Origin: a virus
IMG/VR virus record: IMGVR_UViG_3300025823_000021
Span: 1-25,510 of that record
Direction: 5' to 3' (one strand)
DNA length: 25,510 bases
Shown here piece by piece: positions 18,954 to 25,510 of the stretch. The notes below the pieces were generated by a model that did not search any database, was not told the origin of the DNA, and saw only the letters and a program-made list of their open reading frames with translations. How positions within the stretch are numbered: position 1 is the first letter of the stretch; the number at the start of each line of letters is the position of its first letter. The position numbers and the translations under genes are program-made.

Positions 18954-19190
18954 GTGGGCATCGTCATCACCTGCGAGCGGCTTCCGGACTTCTGGTTGCT
19001 CTCGATCCAGCACGCGGACGGAGACCCCGACGGCGGCGACAACCCGTGCGCGACAGGGCGATCGCTACCCGAAACACTCCGCGAACTCGCGAACACACTG
19101 GAGCGCTCTGCGGTCGTCGCCTTCGAGAAGGAACACGTTATCCCGTACCACAATGATCCGACGATCGGACTGCGCGCGGTGGCACGATGA
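18954..19190 (+). CDS. Small protein of the rightward operon, unknown function
   Basis: A 78-residue protein reading VGIVITCERLPDFWLLSIQH from a GTG at 18954, followed by an acidic loop (ADGDPDGGDNPCATGRSLP) and a helix (ETLRELANTLERSAVVAFEK). A strand, loop and helix pattern is visible but no family is recognised. The stop overlaps the next start (ATGA). The ribosome-binding site is weak. Confidence 0.55.
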   Translation: MGIVITCERLPDFWLLSIQHADGDPDGGDNPCATGRSLPETLRELANTLERSAVVAFEKEHVIPYHNDPTIGLRAVAR

Positions 19191-19492
19191 GCGACTTCCA
19201 GTACCTGTTTCCAGACTGCGATTCGACGGAGACACCTTCGCGCGGGCTATGCAGAAGGCACTATCAGGTAGCCCGGAAACGCATCTGTAATGGTCATGCG
19301 GACGAAGACGATCTGATCGAACGCGGCCTGATGCTGCCGGCGCATACTACGCGACCGAGCGTTGTCTTCGATGTCGGCAGCGAAGTGAAAGGCTACCGCG
19401 ACAAGGCGCTGTGTTCGCTGGAATGCGCCGTGCAGCATCTGTGCGGCGAGCAGGAGAACAACTCGACTGCGATCGCGGAGGCGCTGGCGTGA
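19187..19492 (+). CDS. Small Cys/His protein with a GLCxxHY motif
   Basis: A 101-residue protein. Residues 10-40 contain PDCDSTETPSRGLCRRHYQV, the CxxxxxxxxGLCxxHY pattern common in small phage zinc proteins. The remainder has a helical C-terminal half with two more Cys (ALCSLECAVQHLCGEQEN). ATG at 19187 overlaps the upstream stop and the end overlaps the next gene (GTGA). It is probably zinc-binding; its role is unknown. Confidence 0.6.
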   Translation: MSDFQYLFPDCDSTETPSRGLCRRHYQVARKRICNGHADEDDLIERGLMLPAHTTRPSVVFDVGSEVKGYRDKALCSLECAVQHLCGEQENNSTAIAEALA

Positions 19493-19650
19493 AACGCACC
19501 CTCGCTATCCGCTTCTGCGCCTGGTGCGACAGCTTCATCGGCTTCGCGCTCTGGCCCTGGACGCCAAGCAAGGGCTGGATCGCCGTCACACACGGCCAGT
19601 GTCCGGCGTGTGGCGAGAGGATGGCGGCGGAAGCCGCTCTGGAGGGTTGA
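19489..19650 (+). CDS. 53-residue zinc-ribbon protein
   Basis: A short protein reading VKRTLAIRFCAWCDSFIGFA from a GTG at 19489 that overlaps the upstream stop (GTGA). It has one CAWC and one CPACGERM pair with an aromatic loop (LWPWTPSKGWIAV) between them, the usual form of a small zinc ribbon. Function is unknown. Confidence 0.6.
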   Translation: MKRTLAIRFCAWCDSFIGFALWPWTPSKGWIAVTHGQCPACGERMAAEAALEG

Positions 19651-19651
19651 G

Positions 19652-19762
19652 ATGGAAGAGTGTTTGGCGCTTCACATTCTGATGGGAGCAACGATCGGAC
19701 TGGAAATCGTTCTCGCTTTTGCGGTGGGCGTCTTGGCTGTGAGCAGGCTGATCGGACGATGA
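19652..19762 (+). CDS. 36-residue single-span membrane protein
   Basis: A tiny protein reading MEECLALHILMGATIGLEIV, then LAFAVGVLAVSRLIGR. Nearly all residues from 5 to 33 form a membrane span. The ATG at 19652 is preceded by GGAGGG at ideal spacing, and the TGA overlaps the next ATG (ATGA). The tight junctions and strong ribosome-binding site make it likely real. No family is recognised. Confidence 0.6.
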   Translation: MEECLALHILMGATIGLEIVLAFAVGVLAVSRLIGR

Positions 19763-19914
19763 CACCTCTCGCAATACTCTCGATCGCCCTATCGCCCGTC
19801 GTCGTCGTTCTGCTCGTCCGGGAATTCATCCTCTGGCGCCGCGAGCGAGCCGACAAGCGCAAGGACAGCGAGGACATTCAACGCCACTTCGAGAAAAAGT
19901 ACGGAATCAGGTGA
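19759..19914 (+). CDS. 51-residue membrane protein with a charged tail
   Basis: A protein reading MTPLAILSIALSPVVVVLLV, a single membrane span, then REFILWRRERADKRKDSEDI and a basic tail, probably cytoplasmic. The ATG at 19759 overlaps the stop of the preceding tiny membrane gene, so the two may be made together and could interact. Function is unknown. Confidence 0.6.
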   Translation: MTPLAILSIALSPVVVVLLVREFILWRRERADKRKDSEDIQRHFEKKYGIR

Positions 19915-19934
19915 GAGTCCGGCACGGGGCCGGT

Positions 19935-19975
19935 GGGGCGCACGCCTTACAAACTTGGGATGGGGCGTGCGCCCC
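19935..19975 (+). promoter_or_regulatory. Strong hairpin before the exonuclease gene
   Basis: GGGGCGCACGCC (19935-19946) and GGCGTGCGCCCC (19964-19975) are perfect inverted 12-base arms with a 17-base loop. No T-run follows, so it is not a simple terminator. The stem ends just before the exonuclease ribosome-binding site (GGGGA, 19980-19984). AACTTGGG in the loop could instead pair, with mismatch, with CCCCAGTT, giving a second structure. It may tune exonuclease translation or RNA stability. Confidence 0.55.
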
Positions 19976-19988
19976 AGTTGGGGACTGA

Positions 19989-20888
19989 ATGGACGCGTTT
20001 GAAATCGTCTGTGACTCGCTGACCGACCGCTTCGCATGGCTCGAAGCGCGCCGCACCGGCATCGGCAGCAGCGACTCTCCGGGTGTCCTCGGCATCGCAT
20101 CCGTCTCGCGCTGGACATCGCCGATCAAGGTCTACACGGACAAGATCACCGACGTCGAAGACTTCGACTCCGAGCCGATGAAGTGGGGCCGCATCCTGGA
20201 ACCGCACATCATCGAAGAGTTCGGCCGCGACATGTGCCGCGACGTGACCACGTACCAGAAGCTGACGCGCTCGCGCGAATGGCCGTGGATGCTCGCGACG
20301 TGCGACGCGAAGCAGCTGGCCGGCGAGAAGCCGGGGACCGGCATCCTCGAGGTCAAGGCCACCGGCTGGCGCGCGGGCGACTGGTCCGAAGGCATCCCCG
20401 AGCACGTCCGCGTCCAGGCGCAGCACCAGCTCGCCGTCCAGGGCTGGGAGTGGGGCTCGGTCGCAGTGCTGATCCGCGGAATGCAACTGCTCTACGCAGA
20501 CATCGAGCGCGACGAGAAGCTGATCGCGCACATCGTAGAAGCGACGAAGGAACTCTGGGACCGCATCGAGCACGGCGAACCGCCGAACCCGGACGGCTCC
20601 GAGTCCGCGCGCGCCGCACTCCAGGCGCTGTACCCCGAAGACACCGGCGAGACGATCGCGCTGCCGGGGGAGCTGATCGAACTCGACAAAGAACGCGAGG
20701 GAATCACAGACAAGTTGAAGCGCCTGAAGGACCGGAAGGAATTCATCGACCAGCAGATCAAGGCAGCGCTGGGCGACGCGACCGAGGGACGGCTCGCGAA
20801 TGGAACTACGTACACACACCGACTCCAGCAGCGCAAAGGGTACGCCGTGAAGGCGGCGGAATTCCGCGTGTTGCGGCGCTCGGGATAG
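19989..20888 (+). CDS. YqaJ-type phage exonuclease (lambda Exo-like)
   Basis: A 299-residue protein. The N-terminal RFAWLEARRTGIGSSDSPGV matches the start of the YqaJ/lambda exonuclease family. Catalytic elements follow in order: Glu in MKWGRILEPHIIEEF, Asp in WMLATCDAKQL, Glu-X-Lys in GILEVKATGW, and Gln in QAQHQLAVQG. It degrades one strand of double-stranded DNA ends to give single strands for RecT annealing. The C-terminal 90 residues are helical (ELIELDKEREGITDKLKRLK). It lies just upstream of recT, a typical phage recombination pair. The ATG at 19989 has GGGGA upstream, next to the hairpin. Confidence 0.9.
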   Translation: MDAFEIVCDSLTDRFAWLEARRTGIGSSDSPGVLGIASVSRWTSPIKVYTDKITDVEDFDSEPMKWGRILEPHIIEEFGRDMCRDVTTYQKLTRSREWPWMLATCDAKQLAGEKPGTGILEVKATGWRAGDWSEGIPEHVRVQAQHQLAVQGWEWGSVAVLIRGMQLLYADIERDEKLIAHIVEATKELWDRIEHGEPPNPDGSESARAALQALYPEDTGETIALPGELIELDKEREGITDKLKRLKDRKEFIDQQIKAALGDATEGRLANGTTYTHRLQQRKGYAVKAAEFRVLRRSG

Positions 20889-20896
20889 GAGACGAG

Positions 20897-21706
20897 ATGT
20901 CAGAAGCGATGCAGTCCACCAGCGCGGTGGCGAAGAAATCGGATAGCCAGAAGACAGTGATGGAGTTGCTCCAAACCCCGTCGATGATCGCGCAACTCAA
21001 GATGGCGCTCCCGAAGCACGTCACGCCGGAGCGACTCGCGCGCATCGTGCTGACGCAGATGCGGCTGGTTCCTGACCTCGCGAAGTGCACCCGCGACAGC
21101 CTGCTCGGGTCGATCATGACCGCTGCGACGCTCGGACTTGAACCGGGGACGCTCGGTCAGTGCTGGATCATCCCGTACAAGGATCACAAGAGAGGCACGA
21201 TCGAGGCCACGTTCATTCTCGGATACCGCGGGATGTGTCAACTCGGCTGGCGCAGTTCGCTCGTCTCGTCGATCACCGCCCGCGCGGTCTTCGAAGGCGA
21301 TCACTTCGTCTACGACTTCGGCGCCGACAAGATTGAGCACGTCCCTGGTGGTGAGACGGACCCCAAGAAGCTGACGCACGCATGGGCCGCGGTGCACACC
21401 ACCAACGGAGGCCGGCCGTGGGACGTGATGACGCGCAAAGAGATCGAGGACATCCGCCAGCGGTCGCGCGCGAAGTCGGGGCCGTGGTTCACCGACTACG
21501 CCGAGATGGCGAAAAAGACTGTCCTGCGTCGCCTCTTCAAAATCTCCCCGCAGTCGCCGGAACTGCAACAGGCGATGGTGCTCGACGAGGCGGCGGATCA
21601 GGGGATCTCGCAGGGGATCGACTTCGACATCCCGGAGACGGTGGACATCACGCGGGAAGACGAGCCGGCAGCGACGGATGAACCGGTGCAGACGGAGATG
21701 GCGTGA
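20897..21706 (+). CDS. recT: RecT single-strand annealing protein
   Basis: A 269-residue protein of the RecT family. It contains TPERLARIVLTQMRLVPDLA, SIMTAATLGLEPGTLGQCWI, IPYKDHKRGTIEATFILGYR and GMCQLGWRSSLVSSITARAV, then the conserved WFTDYAEMAKKTVLRRLFK toward the C terminus. It pairs complementary single strands made by the exonuclease, acting in recombination-dependent replication and repair. The ATG at 20897 has AGGAG at ideal spacing; an upstream frame in the same register is antisense-like and rejected. The acidic C terminus (DEPAATDEPVQTEMA) may bind other replication proteins. The stop overlaps the next GTG. Confidence 0.95.
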   Translation: MSEAMQSTSAVAKKSDSQKTVMELLQTPSMIAQLKMALPKHVTPERLARIVLTQMRLVPDLAKCTRDSLLGSIMTAATLGLEPGTLGQCWIIPYKDHKRGTIEATFILGYRGMCQLGWRSSLVSSITARAVFEGDHFVYDFGADKIEHVPGGETDPKKLTHAWAAVHTTNGGRPWDVMTRKEIEDIRQRSRAKSGPWFTDYAEMAKKTVLRRLFKISPQSPELQQAMVLDEAADQGISQGIDFDIPETVDITREDEPAATDEPVQTEMA

Positions 21707-21921
21707 TATTCGCAAGCCCGGCCGATCCGTACCGGGATCGAAAGAAGTACCACAAGGCCGCCAAGAGCGACGGGCGCGGGAGCGTCTCGGCTCTGTGCTT
21801 CGCGCGCCCGCGCCCGATCAACCTCGCGCACGCGCTCTGGACCCTGCGCGATGAAGCGGTGACATGCCCGAAGTGCCTTCGAATCATCCGCGCCCCGAAG
21901 CAAACAGGAGATCCCCAATAA
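21703..21921 (+). CDS. Small zinc-binding phage protein
   Basis: A 72-residue protein with a GTG start at 21703 overlapping the recT stop (GTGA). It reads VIFASPADPYRDRKKYHKAA, then SALCFARPRPINLAHALW and TLRDEAVTCPKCLRII. The pattern of a lone Cys, a His, Trp and a CPKC pair is typical of small phage proteins placed near recombination genes. It probably binds zinc. Its stop overlaps the next ATG (TAATG). Confidence 0.55.
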   Translation: MIFASPADPYRDRKKYHKAAKSDGRGSVSALCFARPRPINLAHALWTLRDEAVTCPKCLRIIRAPKQTGDPQ

Positions 21922-23396
21922 TGACCGAACCCCTCGAATACGAAATCACCAACGTCGGCGGCGTCGAGCACGCGTCGCTGACGCTGCGCCCTGGGCTCAA
22001 CATCCTCCGAGGCCCGAACGGATGCGGCAAGACGAGCTCGATCAACGCCGTCGCCCGCCTCCACGGCTCCGACGTGTCACTCGAGCGTCGCGACGGAACC
22101 GACCACGGCACGATCTCCGGCCCCGGTGGCGTGCTGGTCCGCGTCGGCCAGGTGGTCCGCAGCAAGGGCGACGCGTCGCTGTCGATCGTGGACACCACAC
22201 CCGTCAGCACCCTGATCGACCCCGGACTGAAGGCCAGTGACGCGGCAGCACGCGCACGCCTGCGGGCGCTCGTCAATCTCGTCGGCATCGGCATGGAGGA
22301 CGACACGCTGGCCGCGCTCGCACCCGACGAAAGCCTACGCGCGTGGCTGCGCCAGTCGATCGAGGACGATCCGACCGAAGACGTGATGGTCGCGCTGAAT
22401 CGGCTGAAGCACGAGACGGAGCGCCGCGCGCGCGAACAGGAAGCGGTCGCGGAGAGCCAGGACGGCCGGATCTCAGCGGCGACCGAGCGCGCGGAGTCCC
22501 TCGTCGAAGCGATCGGGGGCCGGCAGAAGATGGTCTCGGTGTCAGTGGACGACGCGCGGCAGGCGTTGATCGCAGCATCGGGCCGCTACGAGCGCGAGGT
22601 TGCCCGCTGTGAGGCGCGGGAGGACCTGGAGGCGCGGCAGGCTGAATTCCAGTCGCTCTCGCCGGAACGACCGGACGTCGAAGCCGCCGAGGCGAAGAAA
22701 CTGTCGGCGCAGGATGACCTCAGCATGATGGACGCGGCGGTCCACCAGCTCGAAGTGAAGCTCGCCGAGGCGAAAGCCCAGCAGGCTGGCTTCCGCTTGG
22801 CGTTGGAGTCGGCCACGGAAGACGCCTTGTCCGTGAAACAACGCGCCGACGAATGGGACGCCGCCCAAGCGATCCTCGCACGTCCAGTCGAAGGCCCGAC
22901 GCGCGACCAGCTCGACGCGCTCAAGGTCGAGATCGTCAACGACGCCGAGATGACGCTCGAAGCCGCGCGGATCTCCGAGGAGTACGCGGAGAGTCAGAAG
23001 GCGTTCGCCGACGCCGTGAAGGGCCGCGACGAGGCGCAGCGCGAAGGCGAGCGGCTCCGCAAGCTCGCGAAGGGGCTGCCAGCTCGACTCGCCGAGATCC
23101 TCGACACTGCGGGCGCTCCCGGTATCACCGTGGTCGACGGCCGTGTGTGCGCGTTCGACGGAGACCGCGTGCTCGACTGGGAGCGCCGGCTTTCGGACGG
23201 GCAGCGCATCTACCGCGCGCTCGATCTCGCGGCGCGGCGATGGCCCGGTGGCGTGGTCGCGCTGTCCGGGCAGTTCTGGACGGCGCTCGACCCGGAGCAC
23301 CGCGGGCTGATCGCGAGCGCGGCGGCGGAGCGCGGGCTGTTCGTGGTGACGGAAGAGGCGGACGACGGGGAGTTGCGGACGGAGTGGGTGGGGTGA
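21921..23396 (+). CDS. SbcC/RecF-like AAA ATPase with coiled coils
   Basis: A 491-residue protein. Walker A is GPNGCGKTS at about 31-39, after a short N-terminal strand set (YEITNVGGVEHASLTLRPGL) typical of RecF/SbcC/RecN-type ATPases. The middle (about 150-390) is predicted coiled coil. Near the C terminus, at about 424-428, is LSDGQ, an ABC signature, followed by GGVVALSGQFWTALDPEHRG in place of the usual Walker B. It is probably a DNA-end or structure-binding ATPase that works with the exonuclease and RecT. I choose the ATG at 21921, because GGAG lies upstream and the N-terminal extension lacks conserved features. The altered Walker B may mean slow hydrolysis. Confidence 0.78.
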   Translation: MTEPLEYEITNVGGVEHASLTLRPGLNILRGPNGCGKTSSINAVARLHGSDVSLERRDGTDHGTISGPGGVLVRVGQVVRSKGDASLSIVDTTPVSTLIDPGLKASDAAARARLRALVNLVGIGMEDDTLAALAPDESLRAWLRQSIEDDPTEDVMVALNRLKHETERRAREQEAVAESQDGRISAATERAESLVEAIGGRQKMVSVSVDDARQALIAASGRYEREVARCEAREDLEARQAEFQSLSPERPDVEAAEAKKLSAQDDLSMMDAAVHQLEVKLAEAKAQQAGFRLALESATEDALSVKQRADEWDAAQAILARPVEGPTRDQLDALKVEIVNDAEMTLEAARISEEYAESQKAFADAVKGRDEAQREGERLRKLAKGLPARLAEILDTAGAPGITVVDGRVCAFDGDRVLDWERRLSDGQRIYRALDLAARRWPGGVVALSGQFWTALDPEHRGLIASAAAERGLFVVTEEADDGELRTEWVG

Positions 23397-23587
23397 ACGA
23401 CGTAACCCTCGACATCACCATCCGCCTCGACGCCGGCGCCGATCTCCAGACCATGCGGCGCGCGTTCGACCGCGCACTGATCGCGAACATGCTCGCGCGA
23501 AACGGCGGCATGAAGCAACGGACGGCGGATGCGCTCGGCATCACGCGGGAGGGGCTGTGGAAGCTCACGAAGCGGCTCGAACTGTGA
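23393..23587 (+). CDS. Fis-like helix-turn-helix protein
   Basis: A 64-residue protein reading VNDVTLDITIRLDAGADLQT, followed by a Fis-type helix-turn-helix (RALIANMLARNGGMKQRTAD, ALGITREGLWKLTKRLEL). It resembles the C-terminal DNA-binding part of NtrC/Fis proteins. The GTG at 23393 overlaps the ATPase stop (GTGA), and the next gene starts in its stop. It may be a nucleoid-like or early regulatory factor. Confidence 0.7.
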   Translation: MNDVTLDITIRLDAGADLQTMRRAFDRALIANMLARNGGMKQRTADALGITREGLWKLTKRLEL

Positions 23588-23724
23588 CCTGCACCTCACC
23601 CGCCTGCACCGAACCCGCCACGGTCCTCTGCGCGGACTGCGGCGACGTGCGGTGCGCCGATTGCGTGAGCCCGGATGGGCGGTGCGAGTTTTGCGATGAC
23701 GCGGTTTTGATGGGGAACACCTAA
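23584..23724 (+). CDS. 46-residue cysteine-rich zinc protein
   Basis: A very short frame with a GTG at 23584 overlapping the upstream stop (GTGA). It encodes eight Cys in 46 residues (TCTSPACTEPATVLCADCGD, then VRCADCVSPDGRCEFCDDA), a B-box-like or double zinc-ribbon spacing with pairs CADC, CADC and CEFC. Density and spacing of Cys make it very likely real although short. Function is unknown; protein or nucleic-acid binding is plausible. Confidence 0.6.
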   Translation: MTCTSPACTEPATVLCADCGDVRCADCVSPDGRCEFCDDAVLMGNT

Positions 23725-23743
23725 CAGCAACACGGAGGGGATG

Positions 23744-24112
23744 ATGGGAAACGGAGAGAAGCTTCCGCAGTTCGAACCGATGACGCTCGAAAACATCGGT
23801 GACGGCAGACTGGAAGGTGAGTTTCAGGACCACTTGGCGACCGCTCAGGCGATCTGGGACGAAGCGTTGATCTTCGAGCAGAAGTCCGACGGACGCGTGA
23901 CGGCGAAAGTCACGATCACGATCGAGCTCGGGTACGACCCCGACAGCAAGATGAAGTCCTACGGCTTCACCTCGAAGATGTCGCCGCCCAACCGGAAGAA
24001 GGTTGTCGGCGCACTGTACCAACAGGACGGCGTCGTGCTCGTCGAGCCAGACCGTCAAGCGAGCTTGTACCCAGTCGCACCCACCCCGATCCACGCACGC
24101 AAGGAGGACTGA
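23744..24112 (+). CDS. Phage protein of the recombination cluster, unknown function
   Basis: A 122-residue protein containing TLENIGDGRLEGEFQDHLAT, then VTAKVTITIELGYDPDSKMK, a pattern of helix then strand often seen in phage proteins placed near recT and DUF2303 genes. Two ATGs occur at 23741 and 23744; the second is preferred, as GGAGGGG abuts the first. No catalytic motif is visible. It probably acts with the next gene. Confidence 0.62.
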   Translation: MGNGEKLPQFEPMTLENIGDGRLEGEFQDHLATAQAIWDEALIFEQKSDGRVTAKVTITIELGYDPDSKMKSYGFTSKMSPPNRKKVVGALYQQDGVVLVEPDRQASLYPVAPTPIHARKED

Positions 24113-24115
24113 TCC

Positions 24116-24988
24116 GTGGCGAACGAAGAGATAGCGAACCCGACAGAAATTCCGACCATGGCCGACCAGCCGGCGATCGCGATTCAGAACATTTCGCATC
24201 CGTGGGAACAGCACGAGCCGAGCCCGCAGACACAGGTGGTCGACTGCCCATCCGGCAACGGCGTGCTGGTCACGACCCGCGACGGCTACAAGGTCCAACG
24301 GTTCGAGGGTGCGAAGGAGCGCATCGAGGCGCACACGTTCGACGATCTCGCCAGCCTCGCGCGTTGGCTGGTCCGGTACGGGAAGGGCGACCAGGTGCAG
24401 GTGCTGTTCGGACTCGAAAGGGTGGTCGCGTCCATCGAGCCGACAGCCGTCAACAGTCGCGAGGTCAGTTGCAAGATCCTGCCGCACCCGAGTTACGACG
24501 CGTGGGTAAAGGCGACCGCCTCGCCACTCTCGCAGTCGCAGTTCCTCGAGTTGCTCCGCGGTCACGGCGCCGCGTTCGCCGAGAGTGCGGCAGCGGAAAG
24601 CCTCGCCGGTGAGTTGCTCAAGATCGAAGTCGCAAGCGGGCACAAGCTCAATTCGGAAATCGACGCGACCGGGCTCCAGAAGTTCCAGGGGTCGGACTCG
24701 AAACAAGAGGTTTCCGGAAAGATTCCGCCGAGCTTCCGGCTGTACGTCCCGGTGATCGACGGCGTCATGACCGAAGGCGACAGCGAGGCCCACTACTGGA
24801 TCGACGTTCTGGTGACGATGTCAATCAAGGAAAACCGGCCGCAGTTCAAGCTGTCGATCCCGTCGCTTCCCCTGATCGAACGACAGGCGCGACGGGAGGC
24901 GGCGGAATACCTCGAGCGATTGCTCGGAGACGAGTTCGAGGTCTTGCTCGGGAAGTACGAATCGACCGTGAAGCCGTTCCTCGGATGA
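24116..24988 (+). CDS. DUF2303 (YfdQ-like) protein
   Basis: A 290-residue protein of the DUF2303 family, with TFDDLASLARWLVRYGKGDQ, a mid-part SYDAWVKATASPLSQSQFLE, and the C-terminal part LPLIERQARREAAEYLERLL. These proteins are encoded in many lambda-like phages near recombination genes, but their function is not established. The GTG at 24116 has AAGGAGG eight bases upstream. The stop overlaps the next ATG (ATGA). Confidence 0.82.
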   Translation: MANEEIANPTEIPTMADQPAIAIQNISHPWEQHEPSPQTQVVDCPSGNGVLVTTRDGYKVQRFEGAKERIEAHTFDDLASLARWLVRYGKGDQVQVLFGLERVVASIEPTAVNSREVSCKILPHPSYDAWVKATASPLSQSQFLELLRGHGAAFAESAAAESLAGELLKIEVASGHKLNSEIDATGLQKFQGSDSKQEVSGKIPPSFRLYVPVIDGVMTEGDSEAHYWIDVLVTMSIKENRPQFKLSIPSLPLIERQARREAAEYLERLLGDEFEVLLGKYESTVKPFLG

Positions 24989-25137
24989 GCGGCAAACGCG
25001 CCAAAGCGATCCGCGCCCGCATCTACGGCGACCAAAGCCGGCGCGTCGTTGAGTACCAATGGGATCGGACTGGCCGGACCATTCGGTGCGTCGGGTTGCG
25101 CGGGAAATATCTGGCGGCGAAGCGGAAATCGAAGTGA
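24985..25137 (+). CDS. 50-residue basic protein
   Basis: A short, strongly basic protein reading MSGKRAKAIRARIYGDQSRR, then VVEYQWDRTGRTIRCVGLRG and KYLAAKRKSK. The net charge and small size suggest nucleic-acid binding. The ATG at 24985 overlaps the DUF2303 stop (ATGA), and its TGA overlaps the next GTG. Similar tiny basic proteins are common in phage early operons; no function is known. Confidence 0.6.
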   Translation: MSGKRAKAIRARIYGDQSRRVVEYQWDRTGRTIRCVGLRGKYLAAKRKSK

Positions 25138-25376
25138 CCCCTCTCCTCGACGCCGTCAACGCGATCTACGAAGAACTCGAACAGGTCGACTACGACGCGC
25201 AGATGCGGATCGTCGGCGTGATGCGCTCCTACCAGATCGTTCAACTCGCGCCCGACTCGCAGGAACTCCGCGCGCTGGTGATGACGCTGGGGCGGTTTCT
25301 GGCGCTGCCGTTGGACATCCGGCAGAACGCGCGTCACGCGGTGGGTGCTTTGACGGGCACGGAGGGCGCGGCGTGA
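25134..25376 (+). CDS. Small helical protein, unknown function
   Basis: An 80-residue protein reading VTPLLDAVNAIYEELEQVDY, DAQMRIVGVMRSYQIVQLAP and DSQELRALVMTLGRFLALPL, predicted as an all-helical bundle. GTG at 25134 overlaps the upstream stop (GTGA), and its own stop overlaps the next GTG. No family is recognised. Confidence 0.55.
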   Translation: MTPLLDAVNAIYEELEQVDYDAQMRIVGVMRSYQIVQLAPDSQELRALVMTLGRFLALPLDIRQNARHAVGALTGTEGAA

Positions 25377-25510
25377 GTCGTACCTCCATCCAGTGGACCG
25401 ACCACTCAGTCAACCCGATCCGCGCGTCCATCGGCGGGAAGGTCGGTCACTACTGCGTGAAGGTCAGCGACGGGTGCAAGAGCTGCTACAGCTCGCGACT
25501 CCAACCGCGC
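25373..25510 (+). CDS. Gp37/Gp68 (DUF5131) family protein, N-terminal part
   Basis: The first 46 codons of a gene that leaves the window. It starts VSRTSIQWTDHSVNPIRASI and contains HYCVKVSDGCKSCYSSRLQP, the SxxIxWTDxxxNP and CxKxSxGCKxCY motifs of the Gp37/Gp68 (DUF5131) phage proteins. These look like radical-SAM-related proteins with three spaced Cys, though their biochemical role is not settled. The GTG at 25373 overlaps the upstream stop (GTGA). Identification is firm from the N-terminal motifs. Confidence 0.8.
   Translation, partial: MSRTSIQWTDHSVNPIRASIGGKVGHYCVKVSDGCKSCYSSRLQPR

Noticed and set aside
20036-20896. Upstream extension of the RecT frame across the exonuclease gene
   Set aside because: It lies in another frame of the YqaJ exonuclease and is Arg-rich. 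The ATG at 20897 has an ideal ribosome-binding site.
23210-24793. Minus-strand open frame of 527 codons over the ATPase and DUF2303 genes
   Set aside because: It opposes several plus-strand genes with clear families and tight overlaps, and has Arg/Val-rich shadow composition.
1-25510. tRNA, rRNA, CRISPR array, insertion sequence
   Set aside because: None could be recognised by reading; no transposase, cloverleaf or regularly spaced repeats were seen.

Overview
The window is a stretch of a temperate, lambda-type tailed phage, either a prophage or a free viral contig. It is G+C-rich throughout, with third codon positions mostly G or C and many GTG starts. It carries head, packaging and tail genes in nearly the lambda order, a repressor region, a superinfection-immunity gene and a recombination operon. 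The host cannot be named from the sequence. A lambda-like capsid pathway and a possible PEP-CTERM-like tail would fit a high-GC Gram-negative host, but several small helix-turn-helix and zinc-ribbon genes resemble those of phages of high-GC Gram-positive bacteria. No integrase, lysis gene, tRNA or CRISPR array is visible.

Positions 1-11645 are the late (structural) genes, all on the minus strand. Read from high to low coordinate they are: a Z-like minor tail protein, three or four small genes (one apparently frameshifted), two zinc-ribbon genes, the Nu1-like small terminase, the GpA-like large terminase, W, portal (B), S49 protease with an in-frame nested scaffold (C/Nu3), decoration protein D, major capsid E, joining protein FII, a tail terminator, a small unknown protein and the tail tube (V), which runs off the left edge. 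The order matches lambda except that Z has moved upstream of the terminase and FI is reduced to an out-of-frame coding-like stretch.

Positions 11646-11881 are non-coding and densely structured. They hold two 26-bp repeats set 42 bp apart, an 8+8 bp inverted repeat, a palindrome and a strong minus-strand terminator that ends against the ribosome-binding site of the first late gene. The arrangement resembles the lambda late promoter and tR' terminator, so late gene expression may depend on antitermination.

Positions 11882-17333 are a compact minus-strand early operon of about fourteen genes, most joined by ATGA, GTGA or TGATG overlaps. It includes a MerR-like DNA-binding protein, a DUF1064-type nuclease, a helicase-loader-like protein, a replication-initiator-like protein with iteron-like repeats inside its gene, two small membrane proteins and a helix-turn-helix protein.

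Positions 17334-18690 are the lysogeny control region. A superinfection-immunity membrane protein (plus strand) faces a small Cro/CI-type repressor (minus strand), and a second XRE-type regulator follows on the plus strand. The repressor promoter and the promoter of the rightward operon share a nearly identical 17-bp spacer, which suggests one regulator controls both. The repressor mRNA looks leaderless, as for lambda cI.

Positions 18690-25510 are a plus-strand operon with several small zinc-binding proteins and two tiny membrane proteins. They are followed by a YqaJ-type exonuclease, RecT, an SbcC/RecF-like ATPase, a Fis-like helix-turn-helix protein, a DUF2303 protein and the start of a Gp37/Gp68 (DUF5131) protein that runs off the right edge. 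Together these make a phage homologous-recombination module. No gene-free stretch is longer than about 240 bases.
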